Part shown: in pieces, positions 9,038-18,600 of the stretch
How the letters are laid out: every line of letters starts with the position of its first letter
Position numbering within the stretch: position 1 is the stretch's first letter
NCBI RefSeq assembly: GCF_037974355.1
Contig: NZ_CP150235.1
Coordinates: forward strand, 5,208,001-5,272,000
Direction: 5' to 3'
Source of the DNA: Paenibacillus sp. FSL R5-0517
GTDB taxonomy: Bacteria; Bacillota; Bacilli; Paenibacillales; Paenibacillaceae
DNA: 64,000 nt
The notes under the pieces: generated by a model
Databases searched by the model: none
What the model was told of the DNA's origin: nothing
The model's input: only the letters and a program-made list of their open reading frames with translations
Translations under genes and position numbers: made by a program

Positions 9038-12000
9038 TTACACGTGAAGCGCCAAAAGCAGTTTGTAGATCATCGTCACAGCTTCCGCTCGAGTCGTTTC
9101 ACTGCCTGCACGAACCGTATGGTCCGTATATCCGCTAACAATCTTCGCCTGCACCGCTGCATCCAGTGCTTCCTGTGCCCAAGACGGCGTCTGCGATGCA
9201 TCATTAAAACTTGGTTTAACGGATGTATTGCCAGACATCCCGGCTTGTGCCTCCGAACTTGCTTTTAGCGCATTCGCCACCATGACTGCCATCTCGGCAC
9301 GGGTAATCGTCCGACCGGGCTTAAATGTGTTATCGCCGTAGCCTTTCACGATTCCAGCTTGCACGGCTGCGGCTATGTCTCTTTTCGCCCAGTCGGGCAG
9401 ATTACCTTGATCTGCAAACGTTGTATCCGATTCGACAGACTTCAATGCCAGCGCCTTGCTGAGCAACGTAACAAACTCTGCCCGGGTAATCTTCTTCGAT
9501 GGTTGGAATGTTCCATTTGTGTACCCTTGAATCACGTTCATACCCAGCAAACGATCTGCGTAGTCGGCAGCCCAGTGTCCACTCAGGTCAAACAGATTCA
9601 AGGGTGCATAGCTTGACACAACGAATGTGCCCAGATGATTCACATTAGCCGTTATGCTTCCTGCTGTATCCGTCTTGCCACCGATAAATACCCAGCTCTG
9701 ACGAGCTTCATTATAATAGTAGATTGCAGGTTGGGTGCCATTCGGCAGTTCTGTCGAATCCACTTTCAAGCTCAATACGGCCTGATCATTCAATGTTCTT
9801 CCGCCACTGCGACTAATCTGTACAGCTTGTCCAAGTACATTCAGGGAAGCTGTCTTCTGCAACTTGTCCTTGGCCACCACGGACACTTGCAACGTATCCT
9901 TGGAACCGATGGCTCCCGTCGGAGCGTTGAATTGTACGATGTCTTTCAGACCCGTTTGGACCGGCTGATTCGCTTCCACCTCAACCTTCACTTCAGTGGA
10001 TGAATCTGCCCCCGTCCCCGGCCTCGTTGGTGTGGTTGGAACGGTTGGCGTTGTTGGCACACTTGGTGTGCTTCCTCCTGAATTCCCACCAGAGTTGCCT
10101 CCATTGCCTCCACCTGAACCCCCGCCACTATTGCCTGAGCGGGGTTGTACAGTCACGGTACGGAAAACTTCCTGTGCTGCATTACCAGCGATATCCTTCA
10201 CGTTATACCGAAGGGTGTAGATTCCTGCTGCTTGTGTGTTCACCGTGCCATCCACCTTCACGGAACCACGGATGCCGACATTATCAGAAGCCTGTGCTCC
10301 AGGCTCATTGTATGTGTCTCCCACATTCAACGTCATCTGGCTGCTACCTTGCAAGCTGATGACGGGAATCTCACGGTCCATTTTAATGACCAGAGGTAAA
10401 GTATACGTTTGTTCAAGATCATCGGTTGCCCGGAATAAAAGGTTGTGCTCTCCCGGCTCCGTTATCTCCAAAGGCGTATTCTCTTCATATGGCTCGTACG
10501 TCTGCCCTCCGTCACGAGACAACTCGATGATCGCAGAAGTAGCAGGTGCGTATACTGCGCCGGTTACACTAACTGTTACGGACTGGTTCGTCCATGTATC
10601 CGTGTAATATGGCTGACCGTCAGCGGTAGTCATGTTGCTTTTCAACACCAGCGCCTGATTATTCGTACCTTCCACAATGACAGTGAACGTTTTGTTTTGA
10701 GATTCCGTTCCACGCTGCACAGTTGCCGTCAGTTCCAATCGCTCATTATTGTCAGGTTGTGTTAGCAGCTTGCCTTCGTTATTCATTCGTTCCGGGTTGG
10801 AGCTGGACCAACTAATGGTTGCACCATGCTTTCCTTCAACAGGAAGGGTAAGGTCGGAAGTGACCGCGCTCAGATCACCCAAATCGATTGCTTGAATTGT
10901 ATCAGTTACCGCCTGTGCATCACTATAAGGTGTGGCACTCATAAAAATTGGGTTGGAGTAGAACCACAGGTCGCGGTAGTTGCTATCATTAATTTGATTA
11001 AAACGGGTGGTTGCATCCGCAGTCGTATTTTTCGGATCAAGCTGCGGTTCGCCATTGACAGTCTCACCTGTCACGTTCATGCCCAGATTCGTCCCGCGCA
11101 GGCGGAAATACTTGTCCTGGTCTGTAGCTTGGATCTTGTACGTGATGACATTATAGCCTTCGGCATCTGTCGTCCAATCGTTGGACGTGAAAGTAGCCAG
11201 TACTCTGGTAGAGTCATTGGTGTCTTTGGTATATGCGGCTGTACCCTTCTGGACCTTGGCTGTAACATCTCCGGCGATGAGATCAACGTGATCCACAACG
11301 GGTACTTGTCCGGCGGACGCACCACTGTTGATTGGATTTTCATAGTTGTTACTCGTCGCGGGACTCTTGAAGCGAATCTTCAGCTCTACTTCATCACCTT
11401 GGGTAACATTAAGGTCTCCGCCCATCTCAACCTGATTACCCGCTCCGGATGCCGTGAAGTCCAGTGCATTGATCAGGTCACCGAATACGGAAAATGATTT
11501 CCCCGAACGCAGTCCATCCAGAACAGCCTGCATCCCTGTACCCTCAACCCAGGAATACGTCTTGGCATATTCGCCCGGAAAATAACCACTGGAATTCGTG
11601 CCAATCGTCTTGAAATGGTAGTCCGAATTGCCATAGTTCCAGAAATGACGTCCTTCTCCAAGCAATGCATCCCATAATCCGCCAACCTTGGCGACCATGT
11701 AGTCTACGCCGCCGTATGTACGGTATTTGTATCCATCATCAGCGGTCGGATTAGCTACATTGTAGCTTGTGTTGTACCCACCACGATCCGGTTCCATCTG
11801 ATTGCCGAGCATGCCTTCGATACCGAATACCACTTGTGGAGCCAAATCGTTGAAATCACGGAAGTCCGCGATGGTATATTTGTTTTTGCCCCGTGAAGGG
11901 TGGTTGATCATCGCATAACTTGTCATTGGATAGTTGGTCGCGAGCCAATTGATGGCGGTTAAGGCATCCTGATGAGTCGTGTAGGCACGCCCCCCGTTCT

Positions 12001-12583
12001 GATCCCAATTCGCTACGTCTGCCGCATTAAACAGGTTCGCTGCGCGATTCGTGAAACGATACTCGAATTCCTTGGCAGCGTTCAGCGCTTCGGTTGAGTT
12101 CGGCTCATCCGTAAGAATCCCCACCCCAACATGTTCATGTGTAGGCATGTCCCATTCGAAACCGGAGAAGATCGTTTTACCCGCGTATTTGCCTGCATCC
12201 TGAAGGGCCTTGATCTGTGGTACCTGATATTCATTCATTCCTTGGGACATGGGAATCGGTCCACTTGGAATGTCTGCGCCGTTGTGATCCCGCTTGGATA
12301 ACCGCAAGTGATCCGTCAGCGCGATCCAGTCCAGCCCATATTTGGTTAAAACCGCATCAAGCACGTCCTCCAGTGAAACCTGTGCATCATCGGACTCAAA
12401 CGTATGTACATGCAAATCTCCCGTTTGCCAAGAACCTGTTGCCTGGCTGTTGATTGGTGTGTTGTCTCCTGCATCTGCATATGTTATCGCAGCAGGGAAA
12501 GCTCCCATGACCATCCCTGTAGCCAAGGGTATAAGTGTAAGCATAGCGAGCATTTTCTTGCCTTTATGAATGAACAAAATCAT
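9038..12583 (-). CDS. Surface-anchored PHP/CehA-like metallohydrolase with Ig-like and SLH domains
   Basis: 1181 residues. An N-terminal signal peptide (KGKK then a hydrophobic core, cleavage near AITYADA) precedes a PHP-type phosphoesterase domain of the CehA/McbA kind (about 50-375): GDLHVHTFESDD, WIALTDHL, a GFEWDM acid, HEHVGVG, MINHPSRG and NSDYHF supply the usual metal ligands. Next come a Big-type Ig module (about 565-645), another beta-sandwich, a DUF5011-like domain (ISLQGSSQMTLNVGDTY), a Gly/Ser and Pro/Thr linker, and three SLH repeats at the C-terminus that bind secondary cell-wall polymer. It should be an extracellular, wall-bound hydrolase, perhaps of phosphoesters; the substrate is unknown. 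A promoter lies at 12619-12648. The ATG at 12583 has only GGGTGG just upstream; an ATG ten codons in is an alternative but would lose the basic part of the signal peptide. Confidence 0.87.
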   Translation of the reverse strand: MILFIHKGKKMLAMLTLIPLATGMVMGAFPAAITYADAGDNTPINSQATGSWQTGDLHVHTFESDDAQVSLEDVLDAVLTKYGLDWIALTDHLRLSKRDHNGADIPSGPIPMSQGMNEYQVPQIKALQDAGKYAGKTIFSGFEWDMPTHEHVGVGILTDEPNSTEALNAAKEFEYRFTNRAANLFNAADVANWDQNGGRAYTTHQDALTAINWLATNYPMTSYAMINHPSRGKNKYTIADFRDFNDLAPQVVFGIEGMLGNQMEPDRGGYNTSYNVANPTADDGYKYRTYGGVDYMVAKVGGLWDALLGEGRHFWNYGNSDYHFKTIGTNSSGYFPGEYAKTYSWVEGTGMQAVLDGLRSGKSFSVFGDLINALDFTASGAGNQVEMGGDLNVTQGDEVELKIRFKSPATSNNYENPINSGASAGQVPVVDHVDLIAGDVTAKVQKGTAAYTKDTNDSTRVLATFTSNDWTTDAEGYNVITYKIQATDQDKYFRLRGTNLGMNVTGETVNGEPQLDPKNTTADATTRFNQINDSNYRDLWFYSNPIFMSATPYSDAQAVTDTIQAIDLGDLSAVTSDLTLPVEGKHGATISWSSSNPERMNNEGKLLTQPDNNERLELTATVQRGTESQNKTFTVIVEGTNNQALVLKSNMTTADGQPYYTDTWTNQSVTVSVTGAVYAPATSAIIELSRDGGQTYEPYEENTPLEITEPGEHNLLFRATDDLEQTYTLPLVIKMDREIPVISLQGSSQMTLNVGDTYNEPGAQASDNVGIRGSVKVDGTVNTQAAGIYTLRYNVKDIAGNAAQEVFRTVTVQPRSGNSGGGSGGGNGGNSGGNSGGSTPSVPTTPTVPTTPTRPGTGADSSTEVKVEVEANQPVQTGLKDIVQFNAPTGAIGSKDTLQVSVVAKDKLQKTASLNVLGQAVQISRSGGRTLNDQAVLSLKVDSTELPNGTQPAIYYYNEARQSWVFIGGKTDTAGSITANVNHLGTFVVSSYAPLNLFDLSGHWAADYADRLLGMNVIQGYTNGTFQPSKKITRAEFVTLLSKALALKSVESDTTFADQGNLPDWAKRDIAAAVQAGIVKGYGDNTFKPGRTITRAEMAVMVANALKASSEAQAGMSGNTSVKPSFNDASQTPSWAQEALDAAVQAKIVSGYTDHTVRAGSETTRAEAVTMIYKLLLALHV

Positions 12584-12618
12584 CCCACCACCCGTTCTGA
12601 GTTGTTGTGTCGGGAGTA

Positions 12619-12648
12619 AATATAAGAGACTTTTGGGGGCAGGGTCAA
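12619..12648 (-). promoter_or_regulatory. Predicted sigma-A promoter of the PHP-SLH gene
   Basis: On the minus strand TTGACC (12648-12643) and TATATT (12624-12619) are separated by 18 bp, about 35 bp upstream of the start codon at 12583. This is a near-consensus promoter and implies a short leader. Confidence 0.6.
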
Positions 12649-12819
12649 CGGCCTGAAAGCATGTATTTAAAATTTTACATATGGCTGTATTCTTTCATAT
12701 TCCGTTAAAGGTTTTTCTAACTTATCCTAACGAAGTTATACTCTATACTGCTCCATATTGGGGGAGTGAATCTAGGGATAACGCAGCAATTAGGAGGTGA
12801 TGCAAAATTCAGAGATTGT

Positions 12820-13032
12820 TCACGATTCAGGAAAGTTCCACCACTGCTGTGGATCATTAGGAGGAGAATTGACATAGGCGGAATCATCAAGCGGAGAACA
12901 TAGTGATTTTTGTAAAAAGATCAGGGTTACGCATACGCCGAGTATAGAAAAAGCACCCACGAACCACAGGCATGATATGTCCTGAAGCCGCAGGTACTTT
13001 GGGTGAGCGGGATTTTGTTGCAGCCTTTACAT
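12820..13032 (-). pseudogene. Small membrane-protein ORF broken by a stop at codon 2
   Basis: The minus strand reads ATG TAA AGG CTG CAA CAA and then about 67 open codons encoding a basic start, a hydrophobic helix (CLWFVGAFSILGVCVTLIFL) and a polar tail ending DPQQWWNFPES before TGA at 12822-12820. Composition (basic start, helix, polar tail) looks coding. If the second codon were AAA, the product would begin MKRLQQ. No other start with a ribosome binding site is visible, so I read this as a small membrane protein gene inactivated by a single nonsense change. No family recognised. It could also be chance. Confidence 0.4.
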
Positions 13033-13112
13033 CTTTACTTTTGTGAACTGGGTGCAAGTTATTTGTAAGATTTAAGATGTGATTGATGAACCTACTTCCA
13101 TTATTAAATTGC

Positions 13113-13619
13113 CTACGGTAAGTGTTTGCTCATATCATGGATAAAACCATCATTACCATAGATGGCTACAACAAGGTATTTTTGTTGAATGGGTATTGGA
13201 ATAACAAGCGCTTGCTTTCCATTAAAATAATAACGGTCCTTCCTCTCGATCCAATTTTCGTCCGTGTATATAATATTCACAAAATCCATATCATGAGGCA
13301 CTGCTCTATCGTGAATAACAACACAGAGATAATCCCCTAATTTCTGGACTGAAATCCCTTCCTCATCTTCTTTCCATACATACTGATTTGGTTGCATGAC
13401 AAGCTTGTTCTTGGGTGATTTGGTAAGTACGGACGCTTTGGCCTCTTCCCCTTTTACACTAACCAAAAGTGCCGATTGATCATTCACGATTTTGATTTCT
13501 GCGTATTTCAGATGATGCATTTTGAGATAACTATGAATTTCTTCTTTGGTAATCGGTTCACCACTTGCGCCATTCGTTAACAGAAGCATGGATAACATTA
13601 ATTCAAATAAAAATTTCAT
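13113..13619 (-). CDS. Predicted secreted protein of unknown function
   Basis: 168 residues with a signal peptide (MKFLFELMLSMLLLTNGASG). The mature part begins with a short helix (ITKEEIHSYLKMHHLKY) and then looks mainly beta (KIVNDQSALLVSV, YLCVVIHDRAV, QKYLVVAIYGNDG). No family or catalytic motif was recognised. AAGGAGTACATAAG precedes the ATG at 13619. It is a single gene between the broken small membrane ORF and the pstB remnant, in an otherwise gene-poor stretch of about 2 kb. The gap 13620-13785 upstream of it is AT-rich and probably holds its promoter. Confidence 0.7.
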   Translation of the reverse strand: MKFLFELMLSMLLLTNGASGEPITKEEIHSYLKMHHLKYAEIKIVNDQSALLVSVKGEEAKASVLTKSPKNKLVMQPNQYVWKEDEEGISVQKLGDYLCVVIHDRAVPHDMDFVNIIYTDENWIERKDRYYFNGKQALVIPIPIQQKYLVVAIYGNDGFIHDMSKHLP

Positions 13620-13785
13620 CTTATGTACTCCTTATCTACTAAAAACTTCGTATTATGCTGTTGACCAATGTAACTGATAATATCAAAAATATGGAATTCT
13701 AACAATTGAATCACAGTATAACAAAAATCATTCTTAGTTCATTTTCCGTGTTTCAACCGGATACATACGTCTGTAAAAACAGCAA

Positions 13786-13816
13786 AAAGTCTTTCAGATC
13801 AGATCTGAAAGACTTT
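13786..13816 (-). terminator. Perfect-palindrome terminator after the pstB remnant
   Basis: Two perfect 15-bp arms (AAAGTCTTTCAGATC / GATCTGAAAGACTTT) are separated by one base. The minus strand continues CTTTTTGCTGTTTTTA, identical to the tail at 135-166. Confidence 0.85.
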
Positions 13817-13839
13817 CACACTTCTCAACGATAAAACAT

Positions 13840-14293
13840 TCAACCAAACCGGCCACTAATATAATCCTGTGTACGTACATCCGCTGGCTCAGCGAACATG
13901 CTTTGGGAAGCGGAACACTCCACCACTTCGCCATTTAGGAAGAACACGGTCTGCTGGGATAATCGAGCGCCTTGCTGCAATGGTATAACGCGCTCCTTCA
14001 ATTCGTGCGTCAGCTCCTCAATCTTGAAGGTAGAGAGGGGATCCATGCTGTTTGGGTCCAAAGGTCACGTGATCATAGATGGATTTGGGAAAAAGGTTCG
14101 GTTGCTGGAAGACCATGCCGATCTTCTTACCAAGGGTCTCCACATGAACTTCACCACTGTAGATATCGGATCCTCCTACGGCAACTTTACCCTCAATCCG
14201 TGTGTCGGGTATCCGGTCATTCATGCCGTGCCTGTTGTCTAATATGCTGCATGTATCATCCATATGAGAGCTTGTCTGCCTCATCCCCCCCAA
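13840..14293 (-). pseudogene. pstB: Collapsed phosphate ABC transporter ATPase gene (pstB remnant)
   Basis: Two overlapping frames carry opposite ends of PstB. The upstream piece (14293-14018) has MNDRIPDTRIEGKV, then KIGMVFQQPNLFPKSIYDHV and TFGPK, the PstB segment around the Q-loop. The downstream piece (14061-13840) has IEELTHELKER and VFFLNGEVVE...DYISGRFG, the PstB C-terminus. The Walker A region, the ABC signature and Walker B are absent, and the two pieces are in different frames, so at least one large deletion and one frameshift have occurred. No pstS, pstC or pstA lies nearby. The terminator at 13786 probably belonged to the intact gene. Confidence 0.82.
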
Positions 14294-14391
14294 AGTTCCA
14301 CGTTCATAGTAAAAATAACCTATTACGTTGTAATTATAGGTGCGAATTGCAAACGGGAAATCCTGGGATTTTTAGCACATTGTCAATGTTT

Positions 14392-14478
14392 TCATATAAA
14401 CAAAAAACATGGGCTGGAAGACATTCTCCAAGACAATTTTTTTGGGAATTTCAGATCATCATGCATACGTTGAATCAT
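14392..14478 (-). CDS. Possible 28-codon ORF after the response regulator gene
   Basis: AAGGAGTAGCTGCA precedes an ATG at 14478, 20 bp downstream of the response regulator stop. The frame reads MIQRMHDDLKFPKKLSWRM and ends at TGA 14394-14392 after a short hydrophobic tail. The strong ribosome binding site is the only support. It may be a real short peptide or the 5' end of a deleted gene. The rest of 14294-14498 holds nothing recognisable. Confidence 0.3.
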   Translation of the reverse strand: MIQRMHDDLKFPKKLSWRMSSSPCFLFI

Positions 14479-14498
14479 TGCAGCTACTCCTTAACACT

Positions 14499-15653
14499 TC
14501 AAGCTTTAATCTGCTCATATAATCGTGTGCTCACTGAAGAAGGACGAATATGCAACTCACTTAAACGTTCTTCAAGATCGCGATAGATACGTAAGACATG
14601 GTCATGATTGCCCATGGACAAATATGCTTGCATGGCACAACGATACGCTTCTTCTTCATAAGGGGAATGCCGCATGGCACGTTCCGCTGCTTCTGCTGCC
14701 TTCTTGTCGTTATGCAGTTCCAGGTACTTCTCGGACAGCTTCAGCATCAGTTCCAATGCACCGCGCTCGATCTTCTGGCTAAGTTCAGACATCCAGAAAT
14801 AATCTTCCTGCGGAAGCAGTTCATCCTGATACATATGTAAAGTCCGCTCCATTTGAGCCAGTGGAACATCCTCCTCGCGTTGCATCCGAAGTACAAGTTC
14901 CAGTACATCATATACATCAGCACGGATTCGCTTTTTGTCCAGCATGTAATGTTCATTCCTGTAGCTGACCATCTGCTCCATTCCCAACTTCTTCAGGTTT
15001 TTCCTCAGCAGACTCACACAGGTATGCATATAGATTTTGGCCTTTTCGTAACGCTCATCAGGCCACAGATGGTCAATAATGCGATCCCGGTGAACAACAC
15101 CGGTGATCGGGTCATGCAATAGCAAATATGCAAACAGTTCCTTCTCCTTCGCTGTACGCCACATGACCATTTCACCATTCGTAGGCGTGACACGAAAATT
15201 CCCCAACATTTGTACAAATAATTGATTTGACTCATTGCTGTTCCCCGAAGATTGCCGTGCTGGTTCCGCTGCAGTTGACTTAGCCGCATTTCCCTTATCC
15301 TTCAGCAGTCTGTCAATGGTTTTGGACAATCGGCCCATCTCAATCGGTTTAAGCAGGTAATCCAGAGCCTCATGTTCAAAAGCAGAGACAGCATAATGAT
15401 CATAAGCCGTTGTAAATACAATGACGGCATCCGGTTCGACTTCATGGATATTCGCTGCAAGCTCCAATCCGCTCATGCCCGGCATCTCAATATCGAGGAA
15501 CCAGATATCCGGTCGTGTATGCTGAAGTGCCTCCAGTGCCTCGAATCCATTCACCGAACGCCCAGCAATGGCGACTTCTCCCGTTCGAGTTAGAAACATC
15601 TCCAGCATATTCAGCGCATGCGGCTCATCGTCCACCAAATAGGCCTGCAACAC
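14499..15653 (-). CDS. Response regulator with winged-helix and BTAD domains
   Basis: 384 residues. Residues 1-120 are a receiver domain with acidic D8/D9 (LVDDEP), phosphoacceptor D54 (WFLDIEMPG), T81 and K102 (LLKP). Residues about 145-235 form an OmpR/SARP-type winged helix (MLGNFRVTPTNG, then RIIDHLWPDERYEKAKIYMH). The C-terminal 130 residues are a bacterial transcriptional activator domain of helical repeats (YHLELHNDKKAAEAAERAM-like). This architecture is typical of Paenibacillus regulators paired with DISM-type kinases. The GTG start at 15653 has GGGGGAGAG upstream. The gene starts 18 bp after the hybrid kinase, so the two form one operon. Confidence 0.9.
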   Translation of the reverse strand: MLQAYLVDDEPHALNMLEMFLTRTGEVAIAGRSVNGFEALEALQHTRPDIWFLDIEMPGMSGLELAANIHEVEPDAVIVFTTAYDHYAVSAFEHEALDYLLKPIEMGRLSKTIDRLLKDKGNAAKSTAAEPARQSSGNSNESNQLFVQMLGNFRVTPTNGEMVMWRTAKEKELFAYLLLHDPITGVVHRDRIIDHLWPDERYEKAKIYMHTCVSLLRKNLKKLGMEQMVSYRNEHYMLDKKRIRADVYDVLELVLRMQREEDVPLAQMERTLHMYQDELLPQEDYFWMSELSQKIERGALELMLKLSEKYLELHNDKKAAEAAERAMRHSPYEEEAYRCAMQAYLSMGNHDHVLRIYRDLEERLSELHIRPSSVSTRLYEQIKA

Positions 15654-15671
15654 GGTCTCTCCCCCTCTGTA

Positions 15672-18600
15672 TTATTGATATGGAAATTTAATGGTAACCT
15701 TGGTGCCCAGACCTTGTTCACTCTGAATCACAGGTGCTTGTCCGTTCATATGTTTCAATCGTCTCTGTACATTTTGCAGGCCAATACCTTGTTCTGTATG
15801 ACTTCTATTCATAATAAAGGCAACCTGCTTACCAGACATGCCCACACCATCATCCTCAACCACCACTTGAACGCTATCCTCATATCTTCGAATGGTCAAG
15901 CGAACGGTTCCGCCGTCAATCTTCTTGGATACGCCATGCCGAATGGCGTTTTCCACCAGCGGTTCAATCAGGAGCGGCATGACTTTACAGGAATATAACG
16001 AGCTGTCCACGTCCAGTTTAACCTGAAGCCGTGAACCGAATCGCTCCTGCTCTATCTCCACATAGGCTCGAATTAACTCCATCTCTTTACTAAGCGGAAT
16101 CAACTCCTCCGTGTTATCCAGATGGAAGAGTATACGCAGATAACGACTGAAACTGCCTAGCAATTCTCCGGCTCTCGGCCCATCCGTAAAACATAACGAC
16201 ATGATGGTGCCCAACGCATTATACAGAAAATGCGGCTTGATCTGTGAACGCAAAAAGGCCATCTCGTTACTCGCCGCCTCTTTCACCAGTTGCTTCATGC
16301 CGAGCAAGGTATGGATCCGGACAAGAATTTCGCCAGCATCCAGTGGACGGGTAATAAAATCATTACCGCCGGCCTGAATGCATGCCTCAATATCTGCTGG
16401 TGTACTGCGCATGTTAATAAACAGAATTGGTAAATCTACCTGACTGAACTCCATCCGTACCTGCTTGCACAGCTCATACCCGGTCACCTCAGGCAACATC
16501 GCGTCGACAATCACAAGATCGGGCAACTTCCCACCAGCCAGAGCAGTCCGAACCTTGACATCAGAGTCAGCGAAGCTCAGATGAAAGCCTTCTGTAGCAA
16601 GCAATGTATTCAATTGTTCCATATCCACAAGATCAGATGTCGCAATTAATACGTGGGCTGAAATCACGCTTCCCACCTTTTTCTCCTCCTTCACATCAGT
16701 CTCCTGCGTTGCGGCTACCTCGGCCAAATCGGGCTTGTTGGTGCTAACTGCGTGAGGAAGCTCAATCATGATTGATGCTGCTTCATCGTTTACCACGAGT
16801 TTCCCTCTCATTGCACTGACCATTTCCGCTGCAACAGCAACCCCCGCAGCAATCTCATCCCCTTGCTGTAGAACAGGGTCTGCACCCTGACTTTGCAGAG
16901 TACTCCAATCCGAATCAGCTTCCAGATAAAGAGTAATTCGCACATGATCCAGATGCCTTTCGCACGCCAGTACCAGCTTCCCATTATGATGTTGTCCCAT
17001 CATGTGGTAGACCAGGTTATACAGCACTTGCAGCAGCCGACTCTCATCCGCTATGACATAACGTGCTTCAGGCTCCAGTCTGCGAATCATAACAATTCCT
17101 TTGCCAGAAGCCAAAAATCCCAGCACTTCCGTAACCAGTGAAAGGCAGGATACCAGATCAACGCTTCCCATGGAGAGTTTTATGCTGCCATCCCTGAATC
17201 GTGATATATCAATCAGATCATTGACCAGATTGGACATTCGGTACGCCGTATTGCGAATAAGCTGAAGCTTGCCCTGAATTTCCAATTCATTGGTGCGTCT
17301 CAGTGACGTTGTGAGAAGGGAGCGGGACAGATGAATAATGCTATGGAGCGGCGAATTTAACTCATGCGAAGTCAGAAGCAAGAACTCATCCTTGGCTTTG
17401 TCCGACAGTTGAAGTTGATGCGTAAGTTGCTGCATCGAATCATATGCCTGTGTGTATTGATAGATCAGCAACATGGCAAAGGCACACAAAATCACAAGCG
17501 TTGTACAGTTCAGCAGCACCTGACTGATCGGGTACCATGTCACAATGATTCCAAGCACATAGTTGATCAGCATAAGCCAGATGCAGATGATAAGCAATTG
17601 CGCCTGGGACCGACTCCGGTTACCGTACCTTGCCCGAACATACTGATGTATAATAACCATGAAAGCCACTGCATAGGCACACAGATTAATAGCGTACATA
17701 CTCTCCTGAATATAGGAATAGACACGAAATGGTGCCAGCGCAATAAATGCCAGATAGACAGTCAGTACCATGCTGGGTACCTGAAGCCACCTTTTTAACA
17801 CGGGCGCGAGATCGGGAGTAAGTCTCCAGGTAATCATGCTGACAATCACAGACACTCCGTATACCGACATGTATTTCAATTTATACGCCAACTCAAAAGG
17901 AATGTCCGGCAGCAACTGTAACAGCAAACGCTCCCCGTTAGTCACAACCGTCAATGCAAAACCGATGAAGAACAGCGCATACAACAGCTGATTTCCATCC
18001 CGATGCAGACGGATATACAGATACAGAAACAACAATCCAAAAATTACCACAATCCCTATAATTAATAGCTCAAGTCCGGATTGAATGATCGTTCTTGTTT
18101 CCATGTAACTGCCTGGTCCCAGATCCATTGAGTTATAGATGCCACCACTGCGGAAATCAAAATTGGCTACTTGCAGCACAACTTCAATCTCTGTACGTTC
18201 AGGGTGAAAATAGATCGTATAAGGTTCATTGCGCGGGACGTACGAGGTGGCAGAGGTTCCCGGCTGACCGGAACGACTCATCAACTTGCCATCCACATAC
18301 ATTGCATCTGCAAAACGAACATAACGTTTGGCAATGGCCAGCAGCTCACCTTGCGGCACGTTTTGCACAATCAAGCGGTAGGTTCCATAACTTTTGCCTT
18401 TCATCGGATAGCCCTGGTTGTTTCTCTCGTCGTCCCAATTACCTGGCACTTGCATCATGACAGGTTTATCATGCATACTATGAATCTGCTGTGGGGAGAG
18501 CAACTGTTCCGGATAGAACTCCCACTCTCCATCCAGTGGAATGACGGATTGGCTCGTCCACTTCATACCCGCCAAGTCCAGAATGCCCTGTCTGGCCACG

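Noticed and set aside
9996..10220. Proline/valine-rich plus-strand frame within the PHP-SLH gene
   Set aside because: It is the mirror of the Gly/Ser and Pro/Thr linker codons of the real gene on the other strand.
12791..12878. AGGAGGTG followed by ATG at 12800 with a 25-codon frame on the plus strand
   Set aside because: The ribosome binding site abuts the ATG, and the opposite strand in the same place shows a better coding pattern (12820-13032).
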